Shown here: positions 33,916 to 43,756 of the stretch, one piece after another
How positions within the stretch are numbered: position 1 is the first letter of the stretch
Layout of the letters: every line of letters starts with the position of its first letter
NCBI GenBank assembly: GCA_041946965.1
Contig: JBHGBM010000035.1
Location: 18,083-82,082 of the forward strand
DNA: 64,000 bases
Source of the DNA: JBHGBM01 sp041946965
GTDB lineage: Bacteria; Acidobacteriota; Terriglobia; Bryobacterales; Bryobacteraceae
Direction of reading: 5' to 3'
Notes under the pieces: generated by a model
The model's database searches: none
Seen by the model: the letters and a program-made list of their open reading frames with translations, nothing else
What the model was told of the DNA's origin: nothing
Position numbers and translations under genes: made by a program

Positions 33916-36360
33916 TTACCGTATGACGAGGTTGACCAGCTTGTCCGGGACCACGATGACCTTGACCAACTGCTTGCCGGCGATCTGCTGCCGGACTTTT
34001 TCGTCCTCCAGCGCCATGCGTTCGAGTTCCTCTTTCGCGGTCCCGAAGGCCGCGTAAACGCGGGCGCGCAGTTTGCCGTTGACCTGGACCACGATCTCGG
34101 CCTCGTCCTCCTTGGCGAGTTCGGGATCGAAGCCCGGCCACGGCTGGCGGAAGACCGGACCGGTGCGGCCGGTTTCCTCCCAGATCTCCTGCGCGAGGTA
34201 CGGCGCGAAGGGAGCCAGCAGCAGGGCCATCTTCTCGAGGATTTCGGCCAGCGCCGCGCCGCCCAGGTTGGCTTCCTCGGCGTAGAGCACGTTGACCAGC
34301 TCCATGAACGCGGCGATCGAGGTGTTGAAGTGCCAGCGGGTTTCGAAGTCCTCGGTGATCTTGCGGATGGTCTGGTGCAGCTTGCGCAGGACCTTGCGGC
34401 CGGACTCGCCCGGAGCGCCTTCCGGGGAGGCGCGTCCGGCGTTGCGGGTCGCGAAGCGATACACGCGGCCGAGGAAGCGGTAGATGCCCTCGACGCCCTC
34501 CTCGCGCCAATCGACGTCTTTCTCCGGCGGCGCCGCGAAGAGCACGAACATGCGGGCGGTATCGGTGCCATAGCGCTCGGCCACCGCGTCCGCGCCCACC
34601 ACGTTGCCCTTTGATTTCGACATCTTGGCGCCGGCGGCGATCACCATGCCCTGCGTGAACAGGCGCCTGGCGGGCTCGTCATTGCGGATCAGCCCGATAT
34701 CGCGCATCATTTTGGTGAAGAACCGCGAGTAGATCAGGTGCAGGATGGCATGCTCCACGCCGCCGATGTACTGATCGATGGGGAACCAGTAAGCGATCTT
34801 GGCCGAATCGAAGGGCGCCCGATCGTTGTGCGCGTCGCAATAGCGGTAGAAGTACCAGGACGAGTCGATGAACGTGTCCATGGTATCGGTTTCACGCCGC
34901 GCCGCACCGCCGCATTTCGGGCAGTTCGTGTTGACGAAGCCGGGCACGTTCTCAAGCGGCGAACGCCCTGTGCCGGTGATCTCGACGCGGTCCGGCAGAA
35001 TCACCGGCAGCTCGCTTTCCGGCACGGGCACGATGCCGCACTTGGCGCAATGAATGACCGGGATCGGCGTCCCCCAGTAGCGCTGCCGCGAGATGCCCCA
35101 ATCCTTCAGCCGGTACGTCACCGCGGCTTTGCCGAAGCCCTCGCGCTCGGCTTTCTCCGACATGCGGCGGCGTCCTTCCTCGCTGGTGAGGCCGGACCAC
35201 TCGCCGGAATCTTCCATGATGCCGTCATCGGTGAAGGCGGTCCGCATGTCTTCCGGCCGCGCGAGCACGCCGTCGACGGGACGGATCACCGGGCGGATGG
35301 CGATGCCGTACTTCTGGCAGAACTCGAAATCGCGCTCATCGTGCGCCGGCACGGCCATGATGGCTCCCGTGCCGTAGCCCATGAGGACGAAGTTGCCGAT
35401 CCATATGGGAACACGCTCGCCGCTGTAAGGGTTCAGGGCATGGTGTCCGGTGAAGAATCCCTCTTTGACGATGTCGGCGGGGTCGCGGTTGGCGCGCGCG
35501 TCCACCATGGCCTTGGCCCGCGCCTTGCCTTCGGCATCGAGCAGCGTTTCGTTGAGCGGATGCTCGGGGGCGAGAATCACGCAGGTGGCGCCGTAGATGG
35601 TGTCCACGCGGGTGGTGAAGACCCGTATGGGGCCGCCGCCATCGAGCCGGAAATCCACCTCCGTGCCTTCGGAGCGGCCGATCCAGTTGCGCTGCATGGT
35701 GAGCACGCGCTCGGGCCAGCCTTCTTCGAGCTGCGCAATATCGGCGAGCAGCTCATCGGCGTAGGCGGTGATGCGGAGAAACCACTGCTCGAGAGCGCGC
35801 TGCTCCACCGGCGTGGTTTCGTGCCGCCAGCAGCAGCCGTTCACCACCTGCTCGTTGGCCAGCACGGTGGCGCACTTGGGGCACCAGTTGACCAGCGCCT
35901 TCTTGCGGTAGGCCAGGCCGTGTTCCAGCATCCTGAGGAAGAACCACTGGTTCCAGCGGTAGTAGTCCGGCTCGCAGGTGGCGACCTCGCGGTCCCAGTC
36001 GTAGCTGAACCCGAAGCGCCGGTGGGTGTTCTTCATCAGGGCGATGTTGTGCAGCGTCCACTCGCGCGGCTGCCGCTTATTGGCGATGGCGGCGTTTTCG
36101 GCGGGCAGGCCGAAGGCGTCCCATCCCATGGGGTGCAGCACGTTGAAGCCGCGCATCCACTTGTAGCGCGCCAGCGCGTCGCCGATGGAATAGTTGCGGA
36201 TGTGGCCGATGTGCAGGGTGCCGCTGGGGTACGGCAGCATCTCGAGCACGTAAAACTTCGGCAGCGCGGAGTTCTCTTCCGCCTTGTAGAAGTCGGCGTT
36301 CTGCCAACGCTCGAACCACTTCAGTTCGATCTGGTTGTGGTCGTACGGCTTTTCGGGCAT
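33916..36360 (-). CDS. leuS: leucyl-tRNA synthetase
   Basis: The 814-aa protein begins MPEKPYDHNQIELKWFERWQ and has the class I motifs GTLHIGHIRNY (HIGH, near residue 45) and AGAKMSKSKGNVV (KMSKS). An editing domain lies between them, along with a zinc-type WCPKCATV and CPKCGG insertion. The C-terminal beta segment ends VPDKLVNLVIR, as expected for a complete protein. It charges tRNA-Leu. The stop is only five bases from the truncated tRNA-Glu. The start lies inside the 3' end of nfo. A longer open frame upstream of 36360 belongs to nfo in another phase. Confidence 0.96.
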   Translation of the reverse strand: MPEKPYDHNQIELKWFERWQNADFYKAEENSALPKFYVLEMLPYPSGTLHIGHIRNYSIGDALARYKWMRGFNVLHPMGWDAFGLPAENAAIANKRQPREWTLHNIALMKNTHRRFGFSYDWDREVATCEPDYYRWNQWFFLRMLEHGLAYRKKALVNWCPKCATVLANEQVVNGCCWRHETTPVEQRALEQWFLRITAYADELLADIAQLEEGWPERVLTMQRNWIGRSEGTEVDFRLDGGGPIRVFTTRVDTIYGATCVILAPEHPLNETLLDAEGKARAKAMVDARANRDPADIVKEGFFTGHHALNPYSGERVPIWIGNFVLMGYGTGAIMAVPAHDERDFEFCQKYGIAIRPVIRPVDGVLARPEDMRTAFTDDGIMEDSGEWSGLTSEEGRRRMSEKAEREGFGKAAVTYRLKDWGISRQRYWGTPIPVIHCAKCGIVPVPESELPVILPDRVEITGTGRSPLENVPGFVNTNCPKCGGAARRETDTMDTFIDSSWYFYRYCDAHNDRAPFDSAKIAYWFPIDQYIGGVEHAILHLIYSRFFTKMMRDIGLIRNDEPARRLFTQGMVIAAGAKMSKSKGNVVGADAVAERYGTDTARMFVLFAAPPEKDVDWREEGVEGIYRFLGRVYRFATRNAGRASPEGAPGESGRKVLRKLHQTIRKITEDFETRWHFNTSIAAFMELVNVLYAEEANLGGAALAEILEKMALLLAPFAPYLAQEIWEETGRTGPVFRQPWPGFDPELAKEDEAEIVVQVNGKLRARVYAAFGTAKEELERMALEDEKVRQQIAGKQLVKVIVVPDKLVNLVIR

Positions 36361-37199
36361 AGTTTCTTCAGGGTCTCGAGATTGCGGCGGTCGTCGCCGG
36401 GGTGGTCCACGGGGGTTTCCAGGATAAACGGTTTGGCGCGCAACCGGGGATGCGCCAGAATGCGCCGGAACCCGGCCTTGCCGATGAAGCCTTCGCCGAT
36501 GTGCTGGTGGCGGTCGAGCCGCGAGCCGAGGCGGCCCTTGGAATCGTTCACGTGGATCACTTTCACGTTGCCGAGTCCCAGCACGCGCACGGCCTGGCGC
36601 AGGGTGCGCTCGAGGCCCGCGGCGGTGGCCACGTCGAACCCCGCGCCGAGCAGGTGGCAGGTGTCCAGACAGTAGCCCAGGCGCAGATCCGTGAGGTCCG
36701 CGGCGAGCTCGCGAATCGAGCGCAGGTCTTCGAACCGGCAACCGATCTGCGCCCCGCAGCCCACTGTGTTCTCCAGCAGCACCATCGTCCGGGGCTTGGG
36801 GAGTCCTTCGGACGCCTCCTGCAAACCCAGCGCGAATGCCGCGATTCCTTCCTCGAGCGAACGGCCCTGATAACTTCCGGGATGGACCACCAGGTATTCG
36901 GCGCCGATGGCCTCGGCCCGTTCCAATTCGCCCCGAAACGCGGCGATGGATCTTGCGCGCACCACCGGGTGGAGCGAGGCCAGGTTGACCAGGTAGTTCA
37001 CGTGAATCACGAGAGGCTTGAGGCCGAACCGCTCGCGGGCTTCCCGGAGCCGCCGGATATCGTCCTGGCGGAAGACCGACGCACGCCACATGCGCGGGCT
37101 CGAAGAGAAGATCTGGAACGTGTTTGCGCCCAGTTCCGCAGCTTTCAGAGCGGCATTCTCCAGCGACCCCGCGATGGAAGTGTGGATTCCAATCCGCAG
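36321..37199 (-). CDS. nfo: deoxyribonuclease IV (endonuclease IV) with apparent CTG start
   Basis: Reading upstream of the first ATG (37091), the frame continues with perfect family sequence: RIGIHTSIAGSLENAALKAA, then ANTFQIFSSSPR. The only start-like codon at its head is CTG at 37199, giving 292 aa. A -10-like TACCAT (37206-37211) ends 6 nt upstream. Metal-site motifs are all present: LVIHVNYLVN, LVVHPGSYQG, VLLENTVG, CLDTCHLLGAG, VIHVNDS, DRHQHIGEG and ILETP. The enzyme cuts DNA at abasic sites in base-excision repair. Its last 40 nt overlap the leuS start. Confidence 0.85.
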   Translation of the reverse strand: MRIGIHTSIAGSLENAALKAAELGANTFQIFSSSPRMWRASVFRQDDIRRLREARERFGLKPLVIHVNYLVNLASLHPVVRARSIAAFRGELERAEAIGAEYLVVHPGSYQGRSLEEGIAAFALGLQEASEGLPKPRTMVLLENTVGCGAQIGCRFEDLRSIRELAADLTDLRLGYCLDTCHLLGAGFDVATAAGLERTLRQAVRVLGLGNVKVIHVNDSKGRLGSRLDRHQHIGEGFIGKAGFRRILAHPRLRAKPFILETPVDHPGDDRRNLETLKKLCPKSRTTTTRSN

Positions 37200-37205
37200 A
37201 CTTTT

Positions 37206-37211
37206 ATGGTA
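37206..37211 (-). promoter_or_regulatory. -10-like TACCAT before nfo
   Basis: TACCAT on the minus strand ends 6 nt before the proposed CTG start of nfo, the same arrangement seen at other leaderless-looking genes here. Confidence 0.35.
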
Positions 37212-37227
37212 GCAGAGTGCGGGCGGC

Positions 37228-39159
37228 CTACGGCTTTACCCACACCGTGACGGTGTTATCCGGACTGGAAGCGTCGCCCGCGGTGATCACGACGGGCGCC
37301 TGTACCGGTTCCTCGGTGGCGAGCCCCGCGGGCACCCTCGCCACCGCCGTGAGCAGGCCGGACCACGCGTAGGGAACGCCGCCTGCGTAGATCAGCTCGG
37401 CGGGCTGGCCACCGATGGTCACGCTTACCGGGCTGATAGGCCGGGAGAGGGGCGTCATCTCGATGCGTCCGTCTCTGCCGGCGGGATCCAGGGGACCGCC
37501 GCCGGTCCAGTACAGGGTGATCAGCGTTCCGGATCCGGCCGCGGTGTCTTTTCCGTTCGGAACGTATCCCTCGTTGAAGATGAGCCCGGGACCCTTCGGG
37601 GCGCCATCCAGCGTGAAGATACCCGGATTGGTGGCGGCGACCGGCACTTCCACCTCGGCCGAGGGCACGCCTTTGTACTCCACCCGCACCTTCGTGGCGC
37701 TCTTGCCTTCCAGGTTGAACGGCGCCACGGCGCCGATCTCGCTGGAGTTCACATAAATGAGCGGCGCCTGCGTGCCGTCGAAAAACACCCGCACGTCGCC
37801 CAGCGTGGTGGCGACCAGTCCGGAGCTGTCCAACTGCATCCGCGTCGTGGAGGCCAGGTTGATGCCGGCGGTGTAGATGGTCAGCATCTGTCCGGGCGCC
37901 ACGCCGCCGGGTTGCGCCGTAGCGGCGTGAACGATGCCCTTGTCCTTGATGGCGACCTGCCCGCCGGAGTGCAGCGTGACAGTCACGTTATCCACTTCGG
38001 CCGCCGGATGGCCGCTGCCGCTCGCCGAAGCGAAGGTCATCCGGATCTCGATGACCCGCGTGCCGGGCGGAACCGTGCCTTCGGCGGCGCGGAACAGCAG
38101 AGCGTCCTTGCCGGCGCGGTCCGCGGCTGTGACGGGACCCACCTGCCCGGTGCCGCCGAGCGCCGCGCCGTTGGCGTCATAGAAAATGACTTTCACCGTG
38201 GCCGGGTCGTCGTACCTGCCTTCGCCTCCCACCCACGCGGAGAGCTTGTAGGTGACGCCGCCGGCGTCGATGCGGTCCTTGGCCAGCGTCACGTCGATGT
38301 TCTGCTGCGCGTCGGCCGTCTTGCCGTAAGTTCGCGCGAAGAAATAATTCTGGTTGTTGACCCCGCGATCTTCCGGCCCGGGATCCGTGAGGCGAATGTT
38401 CCCGGTGGAGTACGACGCCACGCCGAAAGAGTACGGAGCGTTCCATCCCGGCACGGGCTTAGCGGTGTTGTGCGAGGACTCGCCCTTGGTGGCCTCGCCG
38501 CCCGGGTTCACGGCGAGGTTGGCCCCCAGGATGGGCTCGAGCGCCAGCACCAGGGAGATATTGTCCGCCGCGGCCACGTTGAACGCCACGGCCGCGCGCG
38601 TGAGGTCCAGCACCAGGCGCACCTTGCGCGTGTTCGGAAGCAGGAAGCCGCTGCCGCCGCGCGCCAGCAGGTTGCCGTCACCGAGATCCGCGTGGGCCTT
38701 GATTTGCTGCTCGAGCAGAGTTTTTCCGGCGGCGTCGAGGAAGGTGGCGGTGAGCTTGGATTCGGTGCCCGAGCCGGTGTTGCCGCCGTTGGAGAGAAAC
38801 GCGCTCAGATAGAACCGCACGCGGCCGGCGTCGATCTCCACGGCGCCGGCCGAGAGGTCGATGGTCTGGGTGGCGGTGGATTTCCCGCCGTTCGGGCCTC
38901 CGGCGAAGTAGTTCTTCCCGCGCGTCTGCGGGCCGTAAGCGTCCGTGCTGAGCAGCATCGGCGAACCATACTGGACGACGGTAAACGCTCCTTCCTTGGT
39001 CCACCCCGGTATGGTGGCAGGAGTGGCTGCGCTCCGGCTGGTTGCGCCGGGACCTGCTTCGGCATCCCCATTGACCACCAGGTTGGTGTTCCACACCTGG
39101 CCGTGAACGGGCGCCAACGCGGCGGCGAAGAGCATGAGGTACCTAAAGCGGCGAGTCAT
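37228..39159 (-). CDS. secreted protein with duplicated N-terminal beta domains and Solibacter-type C-terminal domain
   Basis: The 643-aa protein has a signal peptide (MTRRFRYLMLFAAALAPVHG). Two similar beta-sandwich domains of about 190 residues each open with NLVVNGDAEAG (about 26) and NLAVNPGGEATKG (about 215). The last 230 residues resemble the Acidobacterial TIGR03437 domain: GGVAPGQMLTIYTAGI, VFFDGTQAPLIYVNSSEIGA, VAATNPGIFTLDG and TLYWTGGGPLDP. Such proteins are thought to be surface or extracellular, with no enzymatic motif. The two halves suggest an internal duplication. The domain name is from recollection of the family. Confidence 0.8.
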   Translation of the reverse strand: MTRRFRYLMLFAAALAPVHGQVWNTNLVVNGDAEAGPGATSRSAATPATIPGWTKEGAFTVVQYGSPMLLSTDAYGPQTRGKNYFAGGPNGGKSTATQTIDLSAGAVEIDAGRVRFYLSAFLSNGGNTGSGTESKLTATFLDAAGKTLLEQQIKAHADLGDGNLLARGGSGFLLPNTRKVRLVLDLTRAAVAFNVAAADNISLVLALEPILGANLAVNPGGEATKGESSHNTAKPVPGWNAPYSFGVASYSTGNIRLTDPGPEDRGVNNQNYFFARTYGKTADAQQNIDVTLAKDRIDAGGVTYKLSAWVGGEGRYDDPATVKVIFYDANGAALGGTGQVGPVTAADRAGKDALLFRAAEGTVPPGTRVIEIRMTFASASGSGHPAAEVDNVTVTLHSGGQVAIKDKGIVHAATAQPGGVAPGQMLTIYTAGINLASTTRMQLDSSGLVATTLGDVRVFFDGTQAPLIYVNSSEIGAVAPFNLEGKSATKVRVEYKGVPSAEVEVPVAATNPGIFTLDGAPKGPGLIFNEGYVPNGKDTAAGSGTLITLYWTGGGPLDPAGRDGRIEMTPLSRPISPVSVTIGGQPAELIYAGGVPYAWSGLLTAVARVPAGLATEEPVQAPVVITAGDASSPDNTVTVWVKP

Positions 39160-39257
39160 CGTGGAGTTTTTCGGTTACGGGTCTGAAATTTGAGCAACAG
39201 GCTCTATTCTACCGATTTCGGACGTGATCTCAAGTTACAAATCGCGGGCAACGGTAC

Positions 39258-39263
39258 TATAGT
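39258..39263 (+). promoter_or_regulatory. -10-like TATAGT before the EEP-family gene
   Basis: TATAGT ends 8 nt before the ATG at 39272, with no Shine-Dalgarno sequence in between. Confidence 0.5.
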
Positions 39264-39271
39264 GGTGCGGT

Positions 39272-40105
39272 ATGAAGACACTGGTTCGGTGCGCGGCCAT
39301 CACCGCCCTGTTGGCCTCGCTCGGCGCGGCCGAGAGTCTGCGCGTCATGAGCTTCAACGTCCGGCTTGCCACCGGAAACGACGGCCCCAACCGCTGGGAA
39401 CTGCGCAAGGACATTCTGGTGAGGACCATCCAGCAGAAGAGTCCGGACGTGATGGGCACCCAGGAGTTGTTCTACATCCAGGGGCAGTACATCACCGAGA
39501 AGCTGCCCGAATACGAGTGGTTCGGCAACAGCCGGCGCGGCAACCGTGAAGACGAACACATGGGCGTGTTCTACAGGCGGAGCAAGCTGCGACTGATCGA
39601 AGCGGGCAATTTCTGGCTCTCCGAGACTCCGGAGACGGCGGGCAGCATGGGATGGGGCGCCAACCTGCCGCGCATGGCGACCTGGGCGCTGTTCGAAATG
39701 AAGGAGAGCGGGAAGCGCTTCTATTTCTACAACACGCATTTCCACCATACGGGCGACGCCACCCTGGCGCGCACCAACTCGGCCAAGCTCATCGCCGCGC
39801 GGATCGCCGCCCTGCCGAAGGATGCGCCGCTGATTCTCACCGGCGATTTCAACTCGGCGGCGCCCGAGGCCGAGGCTTACAAGGTGCTGGCTGCTTCGCT
39901 GCGCGATGCGTGGATCACCGCGCAGAAGAAGACCGGTCCGGAAGGCACCAACAGCGGCTTCAGCGGCAATACCAAGGGCCGGCGCATCGATTGGATCATG
40001 TACCGCGGGCCGTTTACGGCGCTGGAGGCCGAAACCATCACGTACAACGAAGAGGGGCGCTACCCCTCCGACCACTTTCCGGTGCTGGCCGTTTTCGAGT
40101 TATAG
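39272..40105 (+). CDS. exported endonuclease/exonuclease/phosphatase (EEP) family protein
   Basis: The 277-aa protein has a short signal peptide (CAAITALLASLGAAE), then the EEP fold. RVMSFNVRLATGND supplies the Asn, DVMGTQELFYI the metal-binding Glu, YNTHFHHTGDATLART the catalytic His, ILTGDFNSAAPEAEA the Asp/Asn pair, and YPSDHFPVLAVFEL the C-terminal Asp/His. These enzymes cleave phosphodiesters in nucleic acids, phosphoinositides or lipids; substrate is unknown. It sits just upstream of two TonB receptors and may be part of the same uptake locus. Confidence 0.87.
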   Translation: MKTLVRCAAITALLASLGAAESLRVMSFNVRLATGNDGPNRWELRKDILVRTIQQKSPDVMGTQELFYIQGQYITEKLPEYEWFGNSRRGNREDEHMGVFYRRSKLRLIEAGNFWLSETPETAGSMGWGANLPRMATWALFEMKESGKRFYFYNTHFHHTGDATLARTNSAKLIAARIAALPKDAPLILTGDFNSAAPEAEAYKVLAASLRDAWITAQKKTGPEGTNSGFSGNTKGRRIDWIMYRGPFTALEAETITYNEEGRYPSDHFPVLAVFEL

Positions 40106-40132
40106 CGTTATACTGCCGAAACGAGGTGTGAG

Positions 40133-43100
40133 ATGTCTCGTTCTGGCAGCAGATTTCTCGAGGCAGTGGTGTGCGCCGCCGTGTTCCTTAGCGTTCCGGC
40201 CGCGAACGCGCAGTCCTTCACCGCCAGCCTTTTGGGCAACGTGACCGATGCGAGCGGCGCGGCCATCCCCAACGCGGCTATTGTGGCCACCAACGTGGCC
40301 ACCAATGCGAAGGTGGAGGCGCGCAGCGACGCCACCGGAAAATATCTGGTCTCCACGCTCCAGCCCGGCATCTACACGCTGGAAGCTTCGGCCACCGGCT
40401 TCAAGAGATTCGTGCGCAGCGGGATCGAACTGGCGGTGCAGCAGCAGGCCAGGGTCGACATCGCCATGGCGGTCGGCGAAGTCACCGAGAGCGTGACGGT
40501 GCAGGAGGCCGTCTCCACCATTGAGACGACCTCCGCCACCATCGGCAAGGTGGTCTCGAACAAGGCCATTCTCAACCTGCCGCTGAACACGCGGAACGTG
40601 TACTCGCTGATTTACCTCACGCCCGGCGTGGCGGGTTCGATCGGCAACAACTACAACAGCATGAGTTATTCGATCAACGGCGCCCGCGCATCCATGATGG
40701 ATACTCTGATCGACGGGGCCACGGCCTCACACCCGACGGTGCAGGGGTACTCGGGCATTTCCGCCTTCCCCAGCGTGGACGCCATCGGCGAGTTCAAGGT
40801 GCTGGGAGCGAACTTCCCGGCCGAGTACGGCCGCACCGCGGGGAGCGTGCTGAACGTGGTGTACAAGTCCGGCACCAACGAGTTCCACGGAACGGCCTAC
40901 GAGTTTCTGCGAAATTCGAAACTGGACGCCAACACGTTCTACAACAACGCCCGCGGCGTGGAGCTTTCCAGCTTCAAGCGGAGCCAGTACGGCGGGACGT
41001 TCGGCGGTCCGGTCAAGAAGGACCGGACGTTCTTCATGAGCTCTTACGAAGGCCTGCGCCAGCGGAGTTTCCAGTCGCGGACCACCACCGTGCCCACCGC
41101 GCTCGAAAGGTCCGGCAACTTCACGCAGACCTTCGCGGCCAACCGCAACATGGTCCAGATCTTTGACCCGTTCACCACCAAGGCGAACCCCTCGGGGTCG
41201 GGCTTCATCCGCGACGCCTTTCCGGGGAACGTCATCCCCGTCTCCCGGCAGAACCCCGTTGGGCAGAACGTCATGAAGTATTACCCCCAGCCGAATACCC
41301 AGGGGGCCGCGTTCACCAACGCCAATAACTATTACGCCCAGGGGTCGGCTTCCCTGGATATCGACCAGGTGGACGCGCGCCTCGACCACAATTTCAACTC
41401 CAACAACCGCTTCTTCGTACGCTATTCCTACCGCAACCAGGACAACGTGCCCGCGGTTCTGTTTCCGAAGGAAATCGCCATGGCCGAAGACCGCATCAAC
41501 GAGCGCAACCGCATGCACAACGGCGTGGTCGATTACACCATGACGCCCAATGCCACCACGGTGGTCTCCATCCGCGGGGCCTATGCGCGCAGCCTGTATT
41601 ACTACGAGAACCAGGGGCTGGGCTTCAGGGCCTCCTCGCTGGGGCTCCCGTCCGCGCTGGACACCGCGGGCGGGTTGATCATGTTCCCGCGCTTTTCGGC
41701 TTCGGGCTACTCGACGCTGGGGAACCAGGACAACCGCTACAACGCGTTCATGACCTACACGCTGGCGGGGAGCGTTTCGAAGCTGCGCGGCGCGCACACC
41801 GTCAAGGTGGGCTACGACGGCAGGCTCATCCGGGTGAACAACCGCGAGTCGCGGGCCACCTCAGGAACTTTCGATTTTTCGGCGGGGTTCACCCAGGGGC
41901 CCAACCCCAACCAGGCGGCGTCGGACCGGGGCAACTCCATCGCCAGCCTGCTGCTGGGCACCGGCAGCGGGTCGCTGATCCAAAACTTCAAGGACGCCTC
42001 GACACAGAGTATTTACACGGCGCTCTACGCGCAGGACGACTGGCGCATCACCAACCGGCTCACCTTGAACCTCGGACTGCGTTATGACCTGGATACGCCG
42101 CGCACGGAGCGCTACAACCGCATGAACTATTTCGATCCCTTCGCGGCCTCGCCGCTGGCCGCCAAGGTTTCCGCGTTCCCCCAGCTTAAGGGCGGGCTTC
42201 AGTTTGTCGGCGTGGACGGCCACCCGCGCACCCAGTACTTCATGGACAAGAACAACCTCGCCCCGCGGCTCGGCTTCGCGTGGCAGGCCGCCAGGGGCAC
42301 CACCATCCGCGGCGGGTGGGGCAATATCTTCGCCATTTCGCTCCAGCAGGCGCATGGAACCGTGGGCCCGTTCGGTTTCCGCACGCAGACGCCGTGGGTG
42401 GGGACCATCGACGGCATCACCCCGAATTACCTGCTCTCCAACCCCTATCCGCTCGGGTTCACCTCCACGCCGGGTTCGGCCCTGGGTCTGCTGACGCAGG
42501 CGGGCGCGAACATCCAGGCGCCGGTTCAGGAGACCCTCACGCCATACTCGATGCAGTGGAACCTGAACGTCCAGCGGGACCTGCCCGGCCAGGTGCTGCT
42601 GGAAGTCGCCTATGTCGGCACGCGCGGCCTGCAACTCTCGCGCAACGACGAAAGCGGCCTCAGCCTGAACCAGCTCGACCCCAAGTACATGGCGCTCGGT
42701 TCGCAGCTCAACCAGACGGTGGACAACCCGTTCTTCGGCATCGTGAACAGCGGCGTGCTGGCGACGGCCAGAATCAGCCGCGCGCAACTGCTGCGGCCCT
42801 ATCCGCAGTTCACCGACGTGATCCCGCTGTACTCCACCGGCGCCTCGTCCAACTACCACGCGCTCCAGGTGTCTTTCAATAAGCGCTTCTCAGGCGGCGT
42901 TCAGTTCGACGGAAGTTATACGTGGGCGAAAGCGATACAGGAGGAACTCAGCCACCAGGACAGTTACAACATGCGCGCATCGCGCTCGCTGGCGAGTTAT
43001 GACGTCGCCCACCGGTTCGTGGTCAGTTACATTTACGAACTGCCGTTCGGCAAGGGCCGACGCTTCGGGGCGTCCTGGAACCGCGGCATCAACACGGTGC

Positions 43101-43555
43101 TGGGCGGCTGGCAGGTGAACGGGTTCACCACCATCCAGAGCGGCACGCCGCTGAGTATTTCGGCAAACAACGTGGCGGGTATCGGCAACCCTCGCGGCCT
43201 GGCGAACAACAACGGGAAGAGCGGGAAGCTTGGCGGCGATATCCACCAGCGTCTCGGGCGGTACTTCGATACCAGCGTCTTCTCGCAGCCGGCGGCGTTC
43301 ACCTTCGGCAACACCCAGCCTTCGTCGCCGGATCTGCGCTCGCCGGGCGCCCACAACTGGGACCTCTCGCTGTTTAAGGAGTTCGGCCTGCGCGAGGGGT
43401 GGCTGCTGCAATTCCGCGCCGAGGCCTTCAATGCCTTCAACCGCGTGCGCTTCGGCAGCCCCAATACCAGCGTGACGTCGAATCAGTTCGGCGCCATCAG
43501 CACCCAATCGAACTCGCCCCGGCAGGTGCAGTTCGGACTGAAGCTCTTGTTCTAG
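40133..43555 (+). CDS. TonB-dependent receptor with N-terminal carboxypeptidase-regulatory-like domain
   Basis: The 1140-aa protein has a signal peptide ending near NAQSF, then a CarboxypepD-reg/CnaB-like domain (LGNVTDASGAAIPNAAI to GIYTLEASATGFKRF, about 30-110). A plug region (VVSNKAILNLPLNTRNVYSL; DGATASHPTVQGY) and a large outer-membrane beta barrel follow, ending VQFGLKLLF with the terminal aromatic. It should take up large substrates such as oligosaccharides across the outer membrane. GAGG at 40123-40126 precedes the ATG by 6 nt and a TATACT lies at 40109-40114. No SusD-like partner is adjacent. Confidence 0.88.
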   Translation: MSRSGSRFLEAVVCAAVFLSVPAANAQSFTASLLGNVTDASGAAIPNAAIVATNVATNAKVEARSDATGKYLVSTLQPGIYTLEASATGFKRFVRSGIELAVQQQARVDIAMAVGEVTESVTVQEAVSTIETTSATIGKVVSNKAILNLPLNTRNVYSLIYLTPGVAGSIGNNYNSMSYSINGARASMMDTLIDGATASHPTVQGYSGISAFPSVDAIGEFKVLGANFPAEYGRTAGSVLNVVYKSGTNEFHGTAYEFLRNSKLDANTFYNNARGVELSSFKRSQYGGTFGGPVKKDRTFFMSSYEGLRQRSFQSRTTTVPTALERSGNFTQTFAANRNMVQIFDPFTTKANPSGSGFIRDAFPGNVIPVSRQNPVGQNVMKYYPQPNTQGAAFTNANNYYAQGSASLDIDQVDARLDHNFNSNNRFFVRYSYRNQDNVPAVLFPKEIAMAEDRINERNRMHNGVVDYTMTPNATTVVSIRGAYARSLYYYENQGLGFRASSLGLPSALDTAGGLIMFPRFSASGYSTLGNQDNRYNAFMTYTLAGSVSKLRGAHTVKVGYDGRLIRVNNRESRATSGTFDFSAGFTQGPNPNQAASDRGNSIASLLLGTGSGSLIQNFKDASTQSIYTALYAQDDWRITNRLTLNLGLRYDLDTPRTERYNRMNYFDPFAASPLAAKVSAFPQLKGGLQFVGVDGHPRTQYFMDKNNLAPRLGFAWQAARGTTIRGGWGNIFAISLQQAHGTVGPFGFRTQTPWVGTIDGITPNYLLSNPYPLGFTSTPGSALGLLTQAGANIQAPVQETLTPYSMQWNLNVQRDLPGQVLLEVAYVGTRGLQLSRNDESGLSLNQLDPKYMALGSQLNQTVDNPFFGIVNSGVLATARISRAQLLRPYPQFTDVIPLYSTGASSNYHALQVSFNKRFSGGVQFDGSYTWAKAIQEELSHQDSYNMRASRSLASYDVAHRFVVSYIYELPFGKGRRFGASWNRGINTVLGGWQVNGFTTIQSGTPLSISANNVAGIGNPRGLANNNGKSGKLGGDIHQRLGRYFDTSVFSQPAAFTFGNTQPSSPDLRSPGAHNWDLSLFKEFGLREGWLLQFRAEAFNAFNRVRFGSPNTSVTSNQFGAISTQSNSPRQVQFGLKLLF

Positions 43556-43756
43556 TATGAAGCGACTCTGTCAAGTGTCACGTGCAGCCGGGCTGAGTTA
43601 AGCCGATGAACTGGCCGGGGCCGCAGAGCAGGCAGACGGGTGGCGCCGAAGCGTTACAACAGCGGAGGAGGGAATGGCAGGCATGGCGTGCCTCATGCTG
43701 CGGCCACAGATCGCGATGTTTGCCGGCCTTCGACCCCTACTGCGATGGCTCCGGGG

